From: Vulcanimicrobiota bacterium
GTDB taxonomy: Bacteria; Vulcanimicrobiota; Vulcanimicrobiia; Vulcanimicrobiales; Vulcanimicrobiaceae
Reading direction: 5' to 3'
NCBI GenBank assembly: GCA_003140215.1
Contig: PLJL01000004.1
Span: 2,142,192 to 2,206,191, forward strand
DNA: 64,000 bases
How positions within the stretch are numbered: the stretch's first letter is position 1; each line of letters opens with the position of its first letter. Of this stretch, positions 44,775 to 52,346 are shown piece after piece. The position numbers and the translations under genes were made by a program. Under the pieces are notes generated by a model. That model was not told where the DNA came from. It made no database searches and worked only from the letters and a program-made list of their open reading frames with translations.

Positions 44775-45596
44775 CTAGTCCTGCTCGCTCGCGGGTCCGG
44801 TCAGGTGACGGAGATAGCGCTCGGGCGCGTTGAGGAAATCGCGGGTCACGCGCACGTGTTCGAGCTCCTCGTAGGGCGTCTCGACGATCGTGTCAGTGTC
44901 GAAGACGCGGATCGATGCGCCGGGAAAGGCGACGAGGATCGGGGAGTGGGTGGCGATGACGAATTGCGAGCCGGCGGCGACGCTGTCTTGCAAGAGCGCC
45001 AGCAACGCCAGCACGCGTGTCGGCGACAACGGCGTTTCGGGCTCGTCGAGCAGGTAGAGTCCCCGCGGCTGTACGTCGGCCCGGACGATGCCCAGAAAGG
45101 TCTCGCCGTGGGAGCGCGCATGCGGGTCGGCGCCGTATTTGTACGCCAGCATCCCTGCCGTGCTCCGCACATAGCCCGCACCCAGTTGGCGCCTCGACTC
45201 GCTCGCTTTGGGGTCGGCGAGCATCGCATCGGCTTCGGCGTTGATCTCCTTCATCTCGCGCTCGATGCGCTTGGTGAACCCGAACGAGTCCTCGGCCCGG
45301 AAGAACACCACCGCGCGCGGACGGCCGCGCTCGACCGTCTCGAACGCGTCGGCCAGCCGGCGCGGCCCCGATAGTGTCGCGTCGACGTCGACCTCCTCCG
45401 CGCCCGCGGCGCTCGCTTCGACGGCGACCGCCAGCGCTTCGAGCAGGGTCGACTTCCCGCAGCCGTTCTCGCCCATCAGGAACGTCACCGGCGCGGTGAA
45501 ACGCATCTCGCGCAGCGCGCGCAGCGCCGGAACCGTCCACGGAAATGCGTCGTCGATCTCAGCGCCGCGCCGCCGGCGAAACGCCTCGATAAACAC
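44775..45596 (-). CDS. AAA ATPase (RecF/OLD-like, ABC-type head)
   Basis: About 273 residues with an ABC/SMC-like nucleotide-binding fold. Walker A is FLMGENGCGKSTLLEAL (about 40-56). The Walker B-like YLLDEPETPLSPTR is followed by the His loop FVIATHSPILVAFPG. There is no long coiled coil and no nuclease domain, so it is a small stand-alone relative of predicted ATP-binding proteins such as those in defence or transport contexts. Function is unknown. It begins 11 bases after the livM stop, probably co-transcribed with livHM, and converges on the dehydrogenase gene. Confidence 0.85.
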   Translation of the reverse strand: MFIEAFRRRRGAEIDDAFPWTVPALRALREMRFTAPVTFLMGENGCGKSTLLEALAVAVEASAAGAEEVDVDATLSGPRRLADAFETVERGRPRAVVFFRAEDSFGFTKRIEREMKEINAEADAMLADPKASESRRQLGAGYVRSTAGMLAYKYGADPHARSHGETFLGIVRADVQPRGLYLLDEPETPLSPTRVLALLALLQDSVAAGSQFVIATHSPILVAFPGASIRVFDTDTIVETPYEELEHVRVTRDFLNAPERYLRHLTGPASEQD

Positions 45597-45606
45597 CGCC
45601 GCGGGG

Positions 45607-46560
45607 TTAGGTCTTGGCCCGCTTCGTGCGGTCGGCGAGCAGCTCGCCGATGATGCCGCGCCGGAACAGCAGCACGCACAACGCGAAGATCGTGCCCATC
45701 ACGATGTTGGTCTTGTCGCCGATCGCGGTCTTGGAGACGAAGAAGTCCAGCGACTCGAAGATGCCGGCGCCGGCGATCGGACCGAAGACCGTCCCGATCC
45801 CGCCCAGGATCGACATCATCACGACCTTACCGCTGGTGTGCCAATCGACCCCGTCGAGCCCCGAGAGCCGGTTGCCGACCGCGAATAGCACGCCCGCGAC
45901 GCCCGCCAACGTTCCCGACATCACAAAGGCGATGAGCTTGTAGCGATCGACCCGAAAGCCCAGCGCGATCGCGCGCTGCTCGTTCTCGCGCATCGCGCCG
46001 AGCACCGCGCCGAAGGGTGAGCGCACGACCCGCACGACGAGGTACGTCCCCAACGCCGCGACGGCGAGCACCGCGTAGTAGAAGGCGATATCGTTCTCCA
46101 GCGCGATCCCGAACAGCGTCCCCCGACTGCTGAGCTGCACCCCGTTCTCGCCGCCGGTCCAACCGCCGAGTTGGTAGGCGAAGAAGTACTGCAGCTGAGC
46201 CAGCGCGAGCGTGATCATCGCGAAGTAGATCCCCTGGCGGCGGATCGCGATCGCACCGACGATCAGCGCGAGCACCGCGGCGTAGGCGATCGCCAGGATG
46301 ACCGCCAGCGGAAAGGGGACATTCGCCTTCGCAATGAGGATCGTCGCGACGTACCCCGCGCCGCCCCAGAACATCGCATGGCCGAACGACAGCAACCCGG
46401 TAAACCCAAGCAACAGATCGAAGGCCACCGCGAATAGCCCGTAGGCAATGATGTCGATCGCCAGCACCGGGTAGACCAGCTTCGGCAGCGCCAGAGCGAT
46501 CAGCAGGAGCACGGCGGCGACGATCGCGCCGCGGCGCGTCCCGAATAGCGCGGCGGTCAT
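45607..46560 (-). CDS. livM: Branched-chain amino acid-type ABC transporter permease, LivM
   Basis: A membrane protein of 317 residues with about ten helices. Typical LivM features are IAYGLFAVAFDLLLGFTGLLSFGHAMFWG near the N-terminus (described in parts), IYFAMITLALAQL and the EAA-like loop VVRSPFGAVLGAMRENEQRA, which contacts the ATPase. GIGTVFGPIAGAGIFE is the conserved C-terminal segment. ATG 46560 overlaps the livH stop as ATGA. It works with LivH and with the ATPases encoded on the other strand. Confidence 0.94.
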   Translation of the reverse strand: MTAALFGTRRGAIVAAVLLLIALALPKLVYPVLAIDIIAYGLFAVAFDLLLGFTGLLSFGHAMFWGGAGYVATILIAKANVPFPLAVILAIAYAAVLALIVGAIAIRRQGIYFAMITLALAQLQYFFAYQLGGWTGGENGVQLSSRGTLFGIALENDIAFYYAVLAVAALGTYLVVRVVRSPFGAVLGAMRENEQRAIALGFRVDRYKLIAFVMSGTLAGVAGVLFAVGNRLSGLDGVDWHTSGKVVMMSILGGIGTVFGPIAGAGIFESLDFFVSKTAIGDKTNIVMGTIFALCVLLFRRGIIGELLADRTKRAKT

Positions 46561-47435
46561 TTCGCCGAAGCCGGCGCGCCGAACAAGCCGCTCGGCCGGA
46601 TCAGCAGCACGATGATCATCAGCATGAAGATCAGCGTGTCGTTGAACGCCGGGAAGATGACCGCTCCCAGCGTCTGCAGCAGGCCCAGGGCGAAGCCGGT
46701 GATCACGGAGCCGCCGATCGAGCCGAGCCCTCCGATCACCACAATCGCGAAGGTGTTGATGATGATCTTGTCGCCCATCGTCGGCTCGACGTTCTGAATC
46801 GGCGCAGCCAGCACACCGCCGAGCGCAGCGAGTGCGACGCCCGCCGCGAAGGTAAGGGAGACGAGCAGCTGCGTGTCGATCCCGAGGGCGCGCACCAGCA
46901 CCGGCGCCTCGGTCGCCGCGCGGATGCGCGCACCGAGCGGCGTGCGTTCGAGGATCAACCACACGACCAAACACACGACCATCGCGAACCCGATCGCGAA
47001 CAAGCGGTAAGCCGGAAAGAGCGCGAAGCCGATGTTCACCGCGAAATCGAGCCCCGCCGGCGTTTCGTAGGGCGAACCTACCGACCCCGCGACGAGCCGC
47101 ATCGAGTCCTCGATGATCAGCACCAGCGCGAAGGTGAACAGCAGGCCATAGAGCGGATCGAGCCGGTAGAGCCGCCGCAAAAAGAGGACCTCGATCGCCA
47201 ACCCGAACGCCGCGACGATCAGCGGCGCTACGATGATCGCCGCATAGAATGGCATGTGAACCAGCTGGAAGCCGTAATATGCGACGAAGGCGCCCAGCAT
47301 GAACATCGCGCCGTGCGCGAAGTTCACGATGCGCAGCATCCCGAAGATGACGCTCAGGCCCAGCGCCAACAGGGCGAAGTACGCCCCGTTGACGAGGCCG
47401 TTGAAGGTCTGGGTGAGGAGGTAGTCTGGGCTCAG
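46557..47435 (-). CDS. livH: Branched-chain amino acid-type ABC transporter permease, LivH (apparent CTG start)
   Basis: The second permease. Beginning at the first standard start (TTG 47369) would cut the protein inside helix 1 (LALGLSVIFGMLRIVNFAHG). Upstream the frame is open and reads SPDYLLTQTFNGLVNGAYFA, the normal LivH N-terminus (xxxLNGLxxGxxYALLALGL). The initiator in the right place is CTG at 47435..47433, with AAGAAGGA eight bases before it, just past the stop of the binding-protein gene. This gives about 292 residues, the family norm. The ATPase-contact loop ERTPLGARIRAATEAPVLVR and IGGLGSIGGSVITGFALG are present. It is coupled to livM. Confidence 0.92.
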   Translation of the reverse strand: MSPDYLLTQTFNGLVNGAYFALLALGLSVIFGMLRIVNFAHGAMFMLGAFVAYYGFQLVHMPFYAAIIVAPLIVAAFGLAIEVLFLRRLYRLDPLYGLLFTFALVLIIEDSMRLVAGSVGSPYETPAGLDFAVNIGFALFPAYRLFAIGFAMVVCLVVWLILERTPLGARIRAATEAPVLVRALGIDTQLLVSLTFAAGVALAALGGVLAAPIQNVEPTMGDKIIINTFAIVVIGGLGSIGGSVITGFALGLLQTLGAVIFPAFNDTLIFMLMIIVLLIRPSGLFGAPASAK

Positions 47436-47436
47436 A

Positions 47437-48657
47437 CTACCAGTCCTTCTTGCATGTCGATGCCGACTCCGGACGGAAGGCGCGGCCCGGCGGGATCACC
47501 TGCACGACCTTGAACCATGCGTGCGGCTCCTTCACCTGTTCTTTGGGCAGCACGTCGACGACGTACATCTCGTGGATCACGCGGTGGTCGCGTCCGCGCC
47601 ACTCGCCGCCCTTGGCATAGAAGTCGTTGAACTGCCGGTTGTCGAGGTACTGCTGGATCTTGTCGGCATCGGTGGTCCCGACCGCCTTCACCGCGTCGAG
47701 CCACTGCGTGGCGGCCGAGTAGTCGGCGGCCTGAATGTCGCTCGGCCGCAGGCCGTGCATCCGCTTCGCGTACTTGTCCGCCCACTTGCGCGACTCGGAA
47801 TTGTAGTTCCAGTACCACGACGTGGTGATGCGCGAGCCCGCATAAACGTCGGGGAGCGCGTCGACGTCGGTTAGGAACAGCAGCCCGACCGCGATCTTCA
47901 TCACCTTGTCGACGCCGAACTGCTTCGCTTGCTTCATCGAGTTCGTCGTGTCGAGGCCGGCGTTGAACAGCCCGAGCACCTGCGCGCCTGAGTTCTTCGC
48001 CGAGAGCAGATACGACGAGAAGTCGGTTGTCGAGCCGAACGGGTAGAGGTCGGCCTTCTGCATCTTGCCGCCCTTGCGCTCGATCGCGGCGGTGAAGTCG
48101 GCAAGCATCGCCGTTCCGAACGCGTAGTTCGGGACGATCGCGTACCAGGTCTTGCCGTTGGACTGCGCGGCGACGTTGGCGCCGGTCGACGCGGCGAGCG
48201 CGTACGTGTCGTACGCATAGTGGTAGGTGTAGCGGTTGCAGTTCGCGCCGGTCAGCGCGGACGAGGCGCCGCCGGTGACGATGGCGAGCTTCTTCTTCTC
48301 CTTGGCGACCGCGGCGACGGCCAGCGCGACCGCCGAGTTGGTCATGTCGAGCGCCAGATCGGCGCCGCCGTCATAGGCCTCACGCGCTTTGATCGCGGCG
48401 TCGGGGCCGTTGTTGCGGTGATCGATCGTGAGCACCTCGATCGGCCTGCCCAGTACCTTGCCGCCGAAGTCCTCGACGGCCATCTTGGTCGCCTCGATCG
48501 CACCCGGACCCGCCAGTGCGGCATAGACGCCGGACATGTCGGTGATGACCGCGATCTTGATCGGGCCGCTGTCGGCGCCTCGCGCCGGCGGCGCGGGGAA
48601 CGACGAGGCGAGAAGCGCGAGAGCGAGCACAGCCGGCAGAGAACGTGAAAAACGCAT
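47437..48657 (-). CDS. livK: ABC transporter substrate-binding protein, LivK type
   Basis: A periplasmic binding protein (type I fold, peripla_BP_6) of 406 residues with a Sec signal (about 1-27, ending ARG-ADS). IKIAVITDMSGVYAALAGPG opens the mature domain; NNGPDAAIKAREAYDGGADL and TWYAIVPNYAFGTAML follow the family pattern. The C-terminus has several aromatic residues (SWYWNYNSESRKWADKYAKR). Similar proteins bind amino acids, amides or aromatic and sugar acids, so the ligand is open. AGGTAGGT precedes ATG 48657. It is the first gene of the livKHM-ATPase unit. Confidence 0.92.
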   Translation of the reverse strand: MRFSRSLPAVLALALLASSFPAPPARGADSGPIKIAVITDMSGVYAALAGPGAIEATKMAVEDFGGKVLGRPIEVLTIDHRNNGPDAAIKAREAYDGGADLALDMTNSAVALAVAAVAKEKKKLAIVTGGASSALTGANCNRYTYHYAYDTYALAASTGANVAAQSNGKTWYAIVPNYAFGTAMLADFTAAIERKGGKMQKADLYPFGSTTDFSSYLLSAKNSGAQVLGLFNAGLDTTNSMKQAKQFGVDKVMKIAVGLLFLTDVDALPDVYAGSRITTSWYWNYNSESRKWADKYAKRMHGLRPSDIQAADYSAATQWLDAVKAVGTTDADKIQQYLDNRQFNDFYAKGGEWRGRDHRVIHEMYVVDVLPKEQVKEPHAWFKVVQVIPPGRAFRPESASTCKKDW

Positions 48658-48722
48658 CGGACCTACCTTGGGGGCGGGTGTCGAGAATGGGCCGGACGTT
48701 ACCCATCGCGGTCGGCGTTCCT

Positions 48723-48734
48723 CCGGTCGACCGG
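48723..48734. promoter_or_regulatory. 12-bp perfect palindrome upstream of the GH15 gene
   Basis: CCGGTCGACCGG lies in the 110-base gap between the divergent livK and GH15 genes and is followed directly by GGCGAAACCCGG, which can pair with the palindrome's CCGG. It could be an operator or chance GC symmetry. The rest of the gap holds only a GGGGAAGAGA ribosome site before the ATG at 48768. Confidence 0.3.
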
Positions 48735-48767
48735 GCGAAACCCGGCTTCCGGGGAAGAGACTTGACG

Positions 48768-50588
48768 ATGTCGCGACCGATCGAAGACTATGCGCTCATC
48801 GGCGATACGCGCACCGCCGCCTTGGTGTGCCGCACGGGCTCGATCGACTGGCTCTGCCTGCCGCACTTCGATTCGGGCGCGTGCTTCGCGGCGTTGGTCG
48901 GCGACGACGAAAACGGCACCTGGAGCCTGGCCCCGCAAGGGCACGCGGTCGCGATCAAACGCGTGTACCGCGAGGACAGCATGGTCCTCGAAACCACGTA
49001 TGACCTCGAAGGCGGTGGCCGCGTCCAGGTGGTGGACGCGATGCTCGTCGGCAGCGAAGTCCCGCGCGTCCTGCGGCTGGTGACGGGTCTCGCCGGGCGG
49101 GTGGCGATGCGGTCGTCGATCCGCATTCGCTTCGACTACGGTCGCGTCGTGCCGTGGATTCACCGCGCTTCGGGAACCGTGATGGCCGTCGCCGGCCCCG
49201 ACGCCGTCGCCCTGTACGCCGACGTCCCGCTGCGCGGCCAAGACCTCTCGACGGTGGCCGAGTTCTGGGTCGGGCCGGGTGACCGGGTCGGCTTCGAGAT
49301 GGCCTACTTCCCCTCGTACGAGGAGCAACCCGGACCCTCGGACGTCGTCACGGCGCTGCGCCGCACCGATGTCTTCTGGCGCGAGTGGGCGCGCACGTGC
49401 CGCTACGACGGGCCCTGGCGGGAGATCGTGATGCGTTCGCTGCTCACGCTCAAGGCGCTCACCGACGCGCGCACCGGCGCGGTCCTGGCCGCCCCGACGA
49501 CCTCGCTGCCCGAACAGCTCGGCGGCGTGCGCAATTGGGACTACCGCTACTGCTGGCTGCGCGACGCCACGTTCGTCCTGGTCGCGCTGCTCAATGCCGG
49601 TTATGAGGAGGAGGCGTTCGCGTGGCGGGCCTGGCTGTTGCGTGCGGTCGCCGGGAACCCCAACCAGATCCAGATCCTCTACGGGTTGCGCGGCGAGCGG
49701 CGGCTGCCGGAGTTCGAGGCGCCCTGGCTGCGCGGGTACGCCGACTCACGACCGGTGCGCATCGGCAACGCCGCGGCCGAACAGCTGCAGCTCGACGTGT
49801 ACGGCGAGGTCGCCGACGTGATGTACCAGGCGCATCGCGCGGGGCTGCCGCCCGACACCGACGAGTGGTCGCTCACCAAAGCGGTGGTCGAGGCGGTCGA
49901 GAAACAGTGGTCCGAGCCGGATCGCGGCCTGTGGGAGGTCCGCGGACCGGCCCGCCCGTTCGTGCACTCCAAGGTGTTGGCGTGGGTTGCGCTCGATCGT
50001 GCCATCTGCGCGATCGAGAAGTTCGGGCTGGACGGCCCGATCGACCGTTGGCGCGCGTTGCGCGACCAAATCCACGCCGAAGTCTGCGCGAAAGGCTACG
50101 ATCCCAAGCGCGAGACGTTCACCCAGTCATACGGTTCGGCGGAGATCGACGCCGCGGCGCTGTTGATCCCGCTGGTCGGCTTCTTGCCCCCGTCGGACCC
50201 GCGCGTCGCCGGCACGGTTAAGGCGGTCGAGCGCGAGTTGCTCGTCGACGGTTTCGTGCAGCGCTACACCCAGCCGTCGTCCGACACCGACGGCCTGCCG
50301 CCGGGTGAAGGCGCGTTCTACGCCTGCGGCTTCTGGCTCGCGGACAACTACGTGTTGCAGAAACGCCGTAAGGACGCCCGCGCGCTGTTCGAGCGGCTGA
50401 TCGGAACCGCAAACGACGTCGGCCTGCTCTCCGAGGAGTACGACGTCGTAGGCCGCCGCCTCGTCGGCAACTTTCCTCAAGCCTTCTCGCACGTCGGCCT
50501 GGTGAACACGGCCTACAATCTCGCCGCCGACTCCAAGCCCGCCGAACAACGGCGCGGAAAGCAACCGGTTACGACGCCGCCCGCGTAG
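48768..50588 (+). CDS. Glycoside hydrolase family 15 protein (glucoamylase/trehalase-like)
   Basis: A cytoplasmic protein of 606 residues. The N-terminal beta-domain (about 1-250) begins RPIEDYALIGDTRTAALVCR, then GSIDWLCLPHFDSGACFAAL, diagnostic for the bacterial GH15 group. The (alpha/alpha)6 barrel (about 260-590) contains GGVRNWDYRYCWLRDATFVL, EFEAPWLRGYADSRPVRIGN and a C-terminal GAFYACGFWLADNYVLQKR with the catalytic-base Glu region. Members include trehalases and glucoamylases; the substrate cannot be decided here. There is no signal peptide. ATG 48768 is placed by GGGGAAGAGA; the frame upstream is Arg/Pro-rich and non-conserved. Confidence 0.92.
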   Translation: MSRPIEDYALIGDTRTAALVCRTGSIDWLCLPHFDSGACFAALVGDDENGTWSLAPQGHAVAIKRVYREDSMVLETTYDLEGGGRVQVVDAMLVGSEVPRVLRLVTGLAGRVAMRSSIRIRFDYGRVVPWIHRASGTVMAVAGPDAVALYADVPLRGQDLSTVAEFWVGPGDRVGFEMAYFPSYEEQPGPSDVVTALRRTDVFWREWARTCRYDGPWREIVMRSLLTLKALTDARTGAVLAAPTTSLPEQLGGVRNWDYRYCWLRDATFVLVALLNAGYEEEAFAWRAWLLRAVAGNPNQIQILYGLRGERRLPEFEAPWLRGYADSRPVRIGNAAAEQLQLDVYGEVADVMYQAHRAGLPPDTDEWSLTKAVVEAVEKQWSEPDRGLWEVRGPARPFVHSKVLAWVALDRAICAIEKFGLDGPIDRWRALRDQIHAEVCAKGYDPKRETFTQSYGSAEIDAAALLIPLVGFLPPSDPRVAGTVKAVERELLVDGFVQRYTQPSSDTDGLPPGEGAFYACGFWLADNYVLQKRRKDARALFERLIGTANDVGLLSEEYDVVGRRLVGNFPQAFSHVGLVNTAYNLAADSKPAEQRRGKQPVTTPPA

Positions 50589-50593
50589 GCCTG

Positions 50594-51442
50594 TTAGAGG
50601 TGCGTCGCGACGAACTGCAACATCGCGAGAGCGCTCGCGCGCCAGAAGCCGTCGTCGTGGCAGCCAGGCTCGACCAGCACGTCGGCCGATGGGCACGCCC
50701 GCGCGAACGAGCGTACGCCCGCGGCGAACGGATCGTTCGTGCCGCAGCGAATCCGCACCGCGCGCCCGCGCAGCACTGCAGCATGCGTGATGACATCGTA
50801 GCGCGCGAAGTCTTCCGGTCCGTCGAAGGCGTCACCCACGCTTCCACGCTCGTCACGATAGGACGGAAAGATCGCCGGTCCCGCGACGGCGACCGCGCGA
50901 TAGCGATCGGGTTCGCGCTCCGCGGCGAGCAGCGCCCCGTATCCGCCCATCGACATTCCCATCAGCGCTTCGCGCCGCGGACGCGAACCGGTCATCCGGG
51001 CCACGACGTCCGGCAATTCGTCGGTCACGAGGGCTAAGCGGTTTTCGCCCGACGCGCGCGGGTGGAAGTATGAGTCGCCGGCGTCGATGGTGACCATAAC
51101 CGAGCGCCTGAGGACCGGGCTGCTGCGAATCGCAGCCGACAACGGGGCGCCGAAGTTGAGCGCCGCAAAGACCGAGCGCGCCGTTGCAGCGCGGCCCGGC
51201 AGCACGTAGATCGCACGATCGATCGTGCGCCGGTCGACGTCATCGGCGACCGCGACCACGTACGCGACGGGTTGGCGCACGTAACGCGAGCGCAGCGTTC
51301 CCGCGATCGTGACGATCCCGGTCGGCGGGGAGTATGGCACGTCGGTACACCCCTTCGCCAGCACGCGAACGCGATCGCGCACGACGTCGCATCCCGCCAA
51401 CGGCACGGCTGCCAACCCTAGTAGCAGCGCTTGGCGCGTCAC
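50594..51442 (-). CDS. Lipoprotein serine esterase (alpha/beta hydrolase, esterase D-like)
   Basis: About 282 residues. The signal VTRQALLLGLAAVPLAGCDV has a clear lipobox (LAGC, Cys18), so the protein is a lipoprotein. The hydrolase core has nucleophile Ser in GMSMGGYGALLA (about 178), Asp in RCGTNDPFAAG and His in GCHDDGFW. The fold resembles the esterase D/antigen 85 group. GTG 51442 overlaps the stop of the MEDS gene as GTGA, so the two are translated together. It converges on the GH15 gene. The natural ester is unknown. Confidence 0.87.
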   Translation of the reverse strand: MTRQALLLGLAAVPLAGCDVVRDRVRVLAKGCTDVPYSPPTGIVTIAGTLRSRYVRQPVAYVVAVADDVDRRTIDRAIYVLPGRAATARSVFAALNFGAPLSAAIRSSPVLRRSVMVTIDAGDSYFHPRASGENRLALVTDELPDVVARMTGSRPRREALMGMSMGGYGALLAAEREPDRYRAVAVAGPAIFPSYRDERGSVGDAFDGPEDFARYDVITHAAVLRGRAVRIRCGTNDPFAAGVRSFARACPSADVLVEPGCHDDGFWRASALAMLQFVATHL

Positions 51443-52215
51443 GCCGCTAGCGAGTACTCCCGCGCGCGTGCCAGGATGGCGTCGGCGTGGTCGGGGGCGT
51501 TGCTGCGCAACCACAAGATGATCGCCTCGGCGCGCGGCAGCGTCGCCCACGCCGGCCAGTAGTGTGACGTCATGAGGCCATGCAGCACGGCGGCATTGGT
51601 GCCCAGCACGTCACCGATCGCGCGATCGAGCGCGCCTTCAAGCGAGGCGCGCGACGCGACGACGTTGGTGTGCGTGCACATCACGGCGTCGAGCTCGGCA
51701 GCGTGGAAATCTTCGCTCAAGACGTCGATCGGATAAGCGCAGAACAGCTCGAAATCACGCTCGCTCAGGAGCGCGTTCCACAGCCCCTCGAGCCGAATCG
51801 CCGCGCTGAACTGACCCGCCTCCCACAACACGCCGACCATCTCACCGTACGCGCGCAGCCCGGGGCGAGCAGCTTGCATCTCTCGCACCTTGGCCGCGAC
51901 GATTTGGTCGAACCGCGCCGCGTCAGGCAAGCCGTCGACCATGAATTGCGCCAGCGTTTCGTGCGCGTCGAGGAGCGTGAGCCGCCCATCGGCGAGCACG
52001 GTGGCAGAATCGACGCCCGCCCACTCGAGCTGCTCGACGATTGCGCCCGCGTGCTCGGGCACCGCGATGACGACGCCGGCGTGACCGCGTGCCAGCCCCT
52101 CGGCGAGATAGCCGCTCACGCTGCGCGCGAGCGACCGCAGGTCGCCGTCGTAAAACTGGACGAGGTGCCGGTGCGGCTTCGGCTCGCTGATCTCCGAGCC
52201 TGGGGAAACCATCAT
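51439..52215 (-). CDS. MEDS (DcmR-like sensory) domain protein
   Basis: About 258 residues. The body HLVQFYDGDLRSLARSVSGY, then GLARGHAGVVIAVPEHAGAI, LTLLDAHETLAQFMVDG and RAYGEMVGVLWEAGQFSAAI matches the MEDS domain, named from methanogen and methylotroph sensors such as DcmR, which is thought to sense small molecules. The family commonly occurs with histidine kinases or anti-sigma-like ATPases. ATG 52215 follows the purine-rich AAGAAGAAGAG closely and is preferred over GTG 52293. The next gene upstream encodes a PAS-GAF-SpoIIE phosphatase, fitting a stress-signalling pair. Confidence 0.85.
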   Translation of the reverse strand: MMVSPGSEISEPKPHRHLVQFYDGDLRSLARSVSGYLAEGLARGHAGVVIAVPEHAGAIVEQLEWAGVDSATVLADGRLTLLDAHETLAQFMVDGLPDAARFDQIVAAKVREMQAARPGLRAYGEMVGVLWEAGQFSAAIRLEGLWNALLSERDFELFCAYPIDVLSEDFHAAELDAVMCTHTNVVASRASLEGALDRAIGDVLGTNAAVLHGLMTSHYWPAWATLPRAEAIILWLRSNAPDHADAILARAREYSLAA

Positions 52216-52346
52216 GCTCTTCTTCTTATCGGGGGTTTGGTCGCCGGGCTTGCGGGCGTACTCCTGCGGAACGGCCAGGGCGGATTGTATCACGTCATTC
52301 CCAACGAGGCCGCCCGAATCACGGGTGCCATCCCAGCGGTCGGTCG

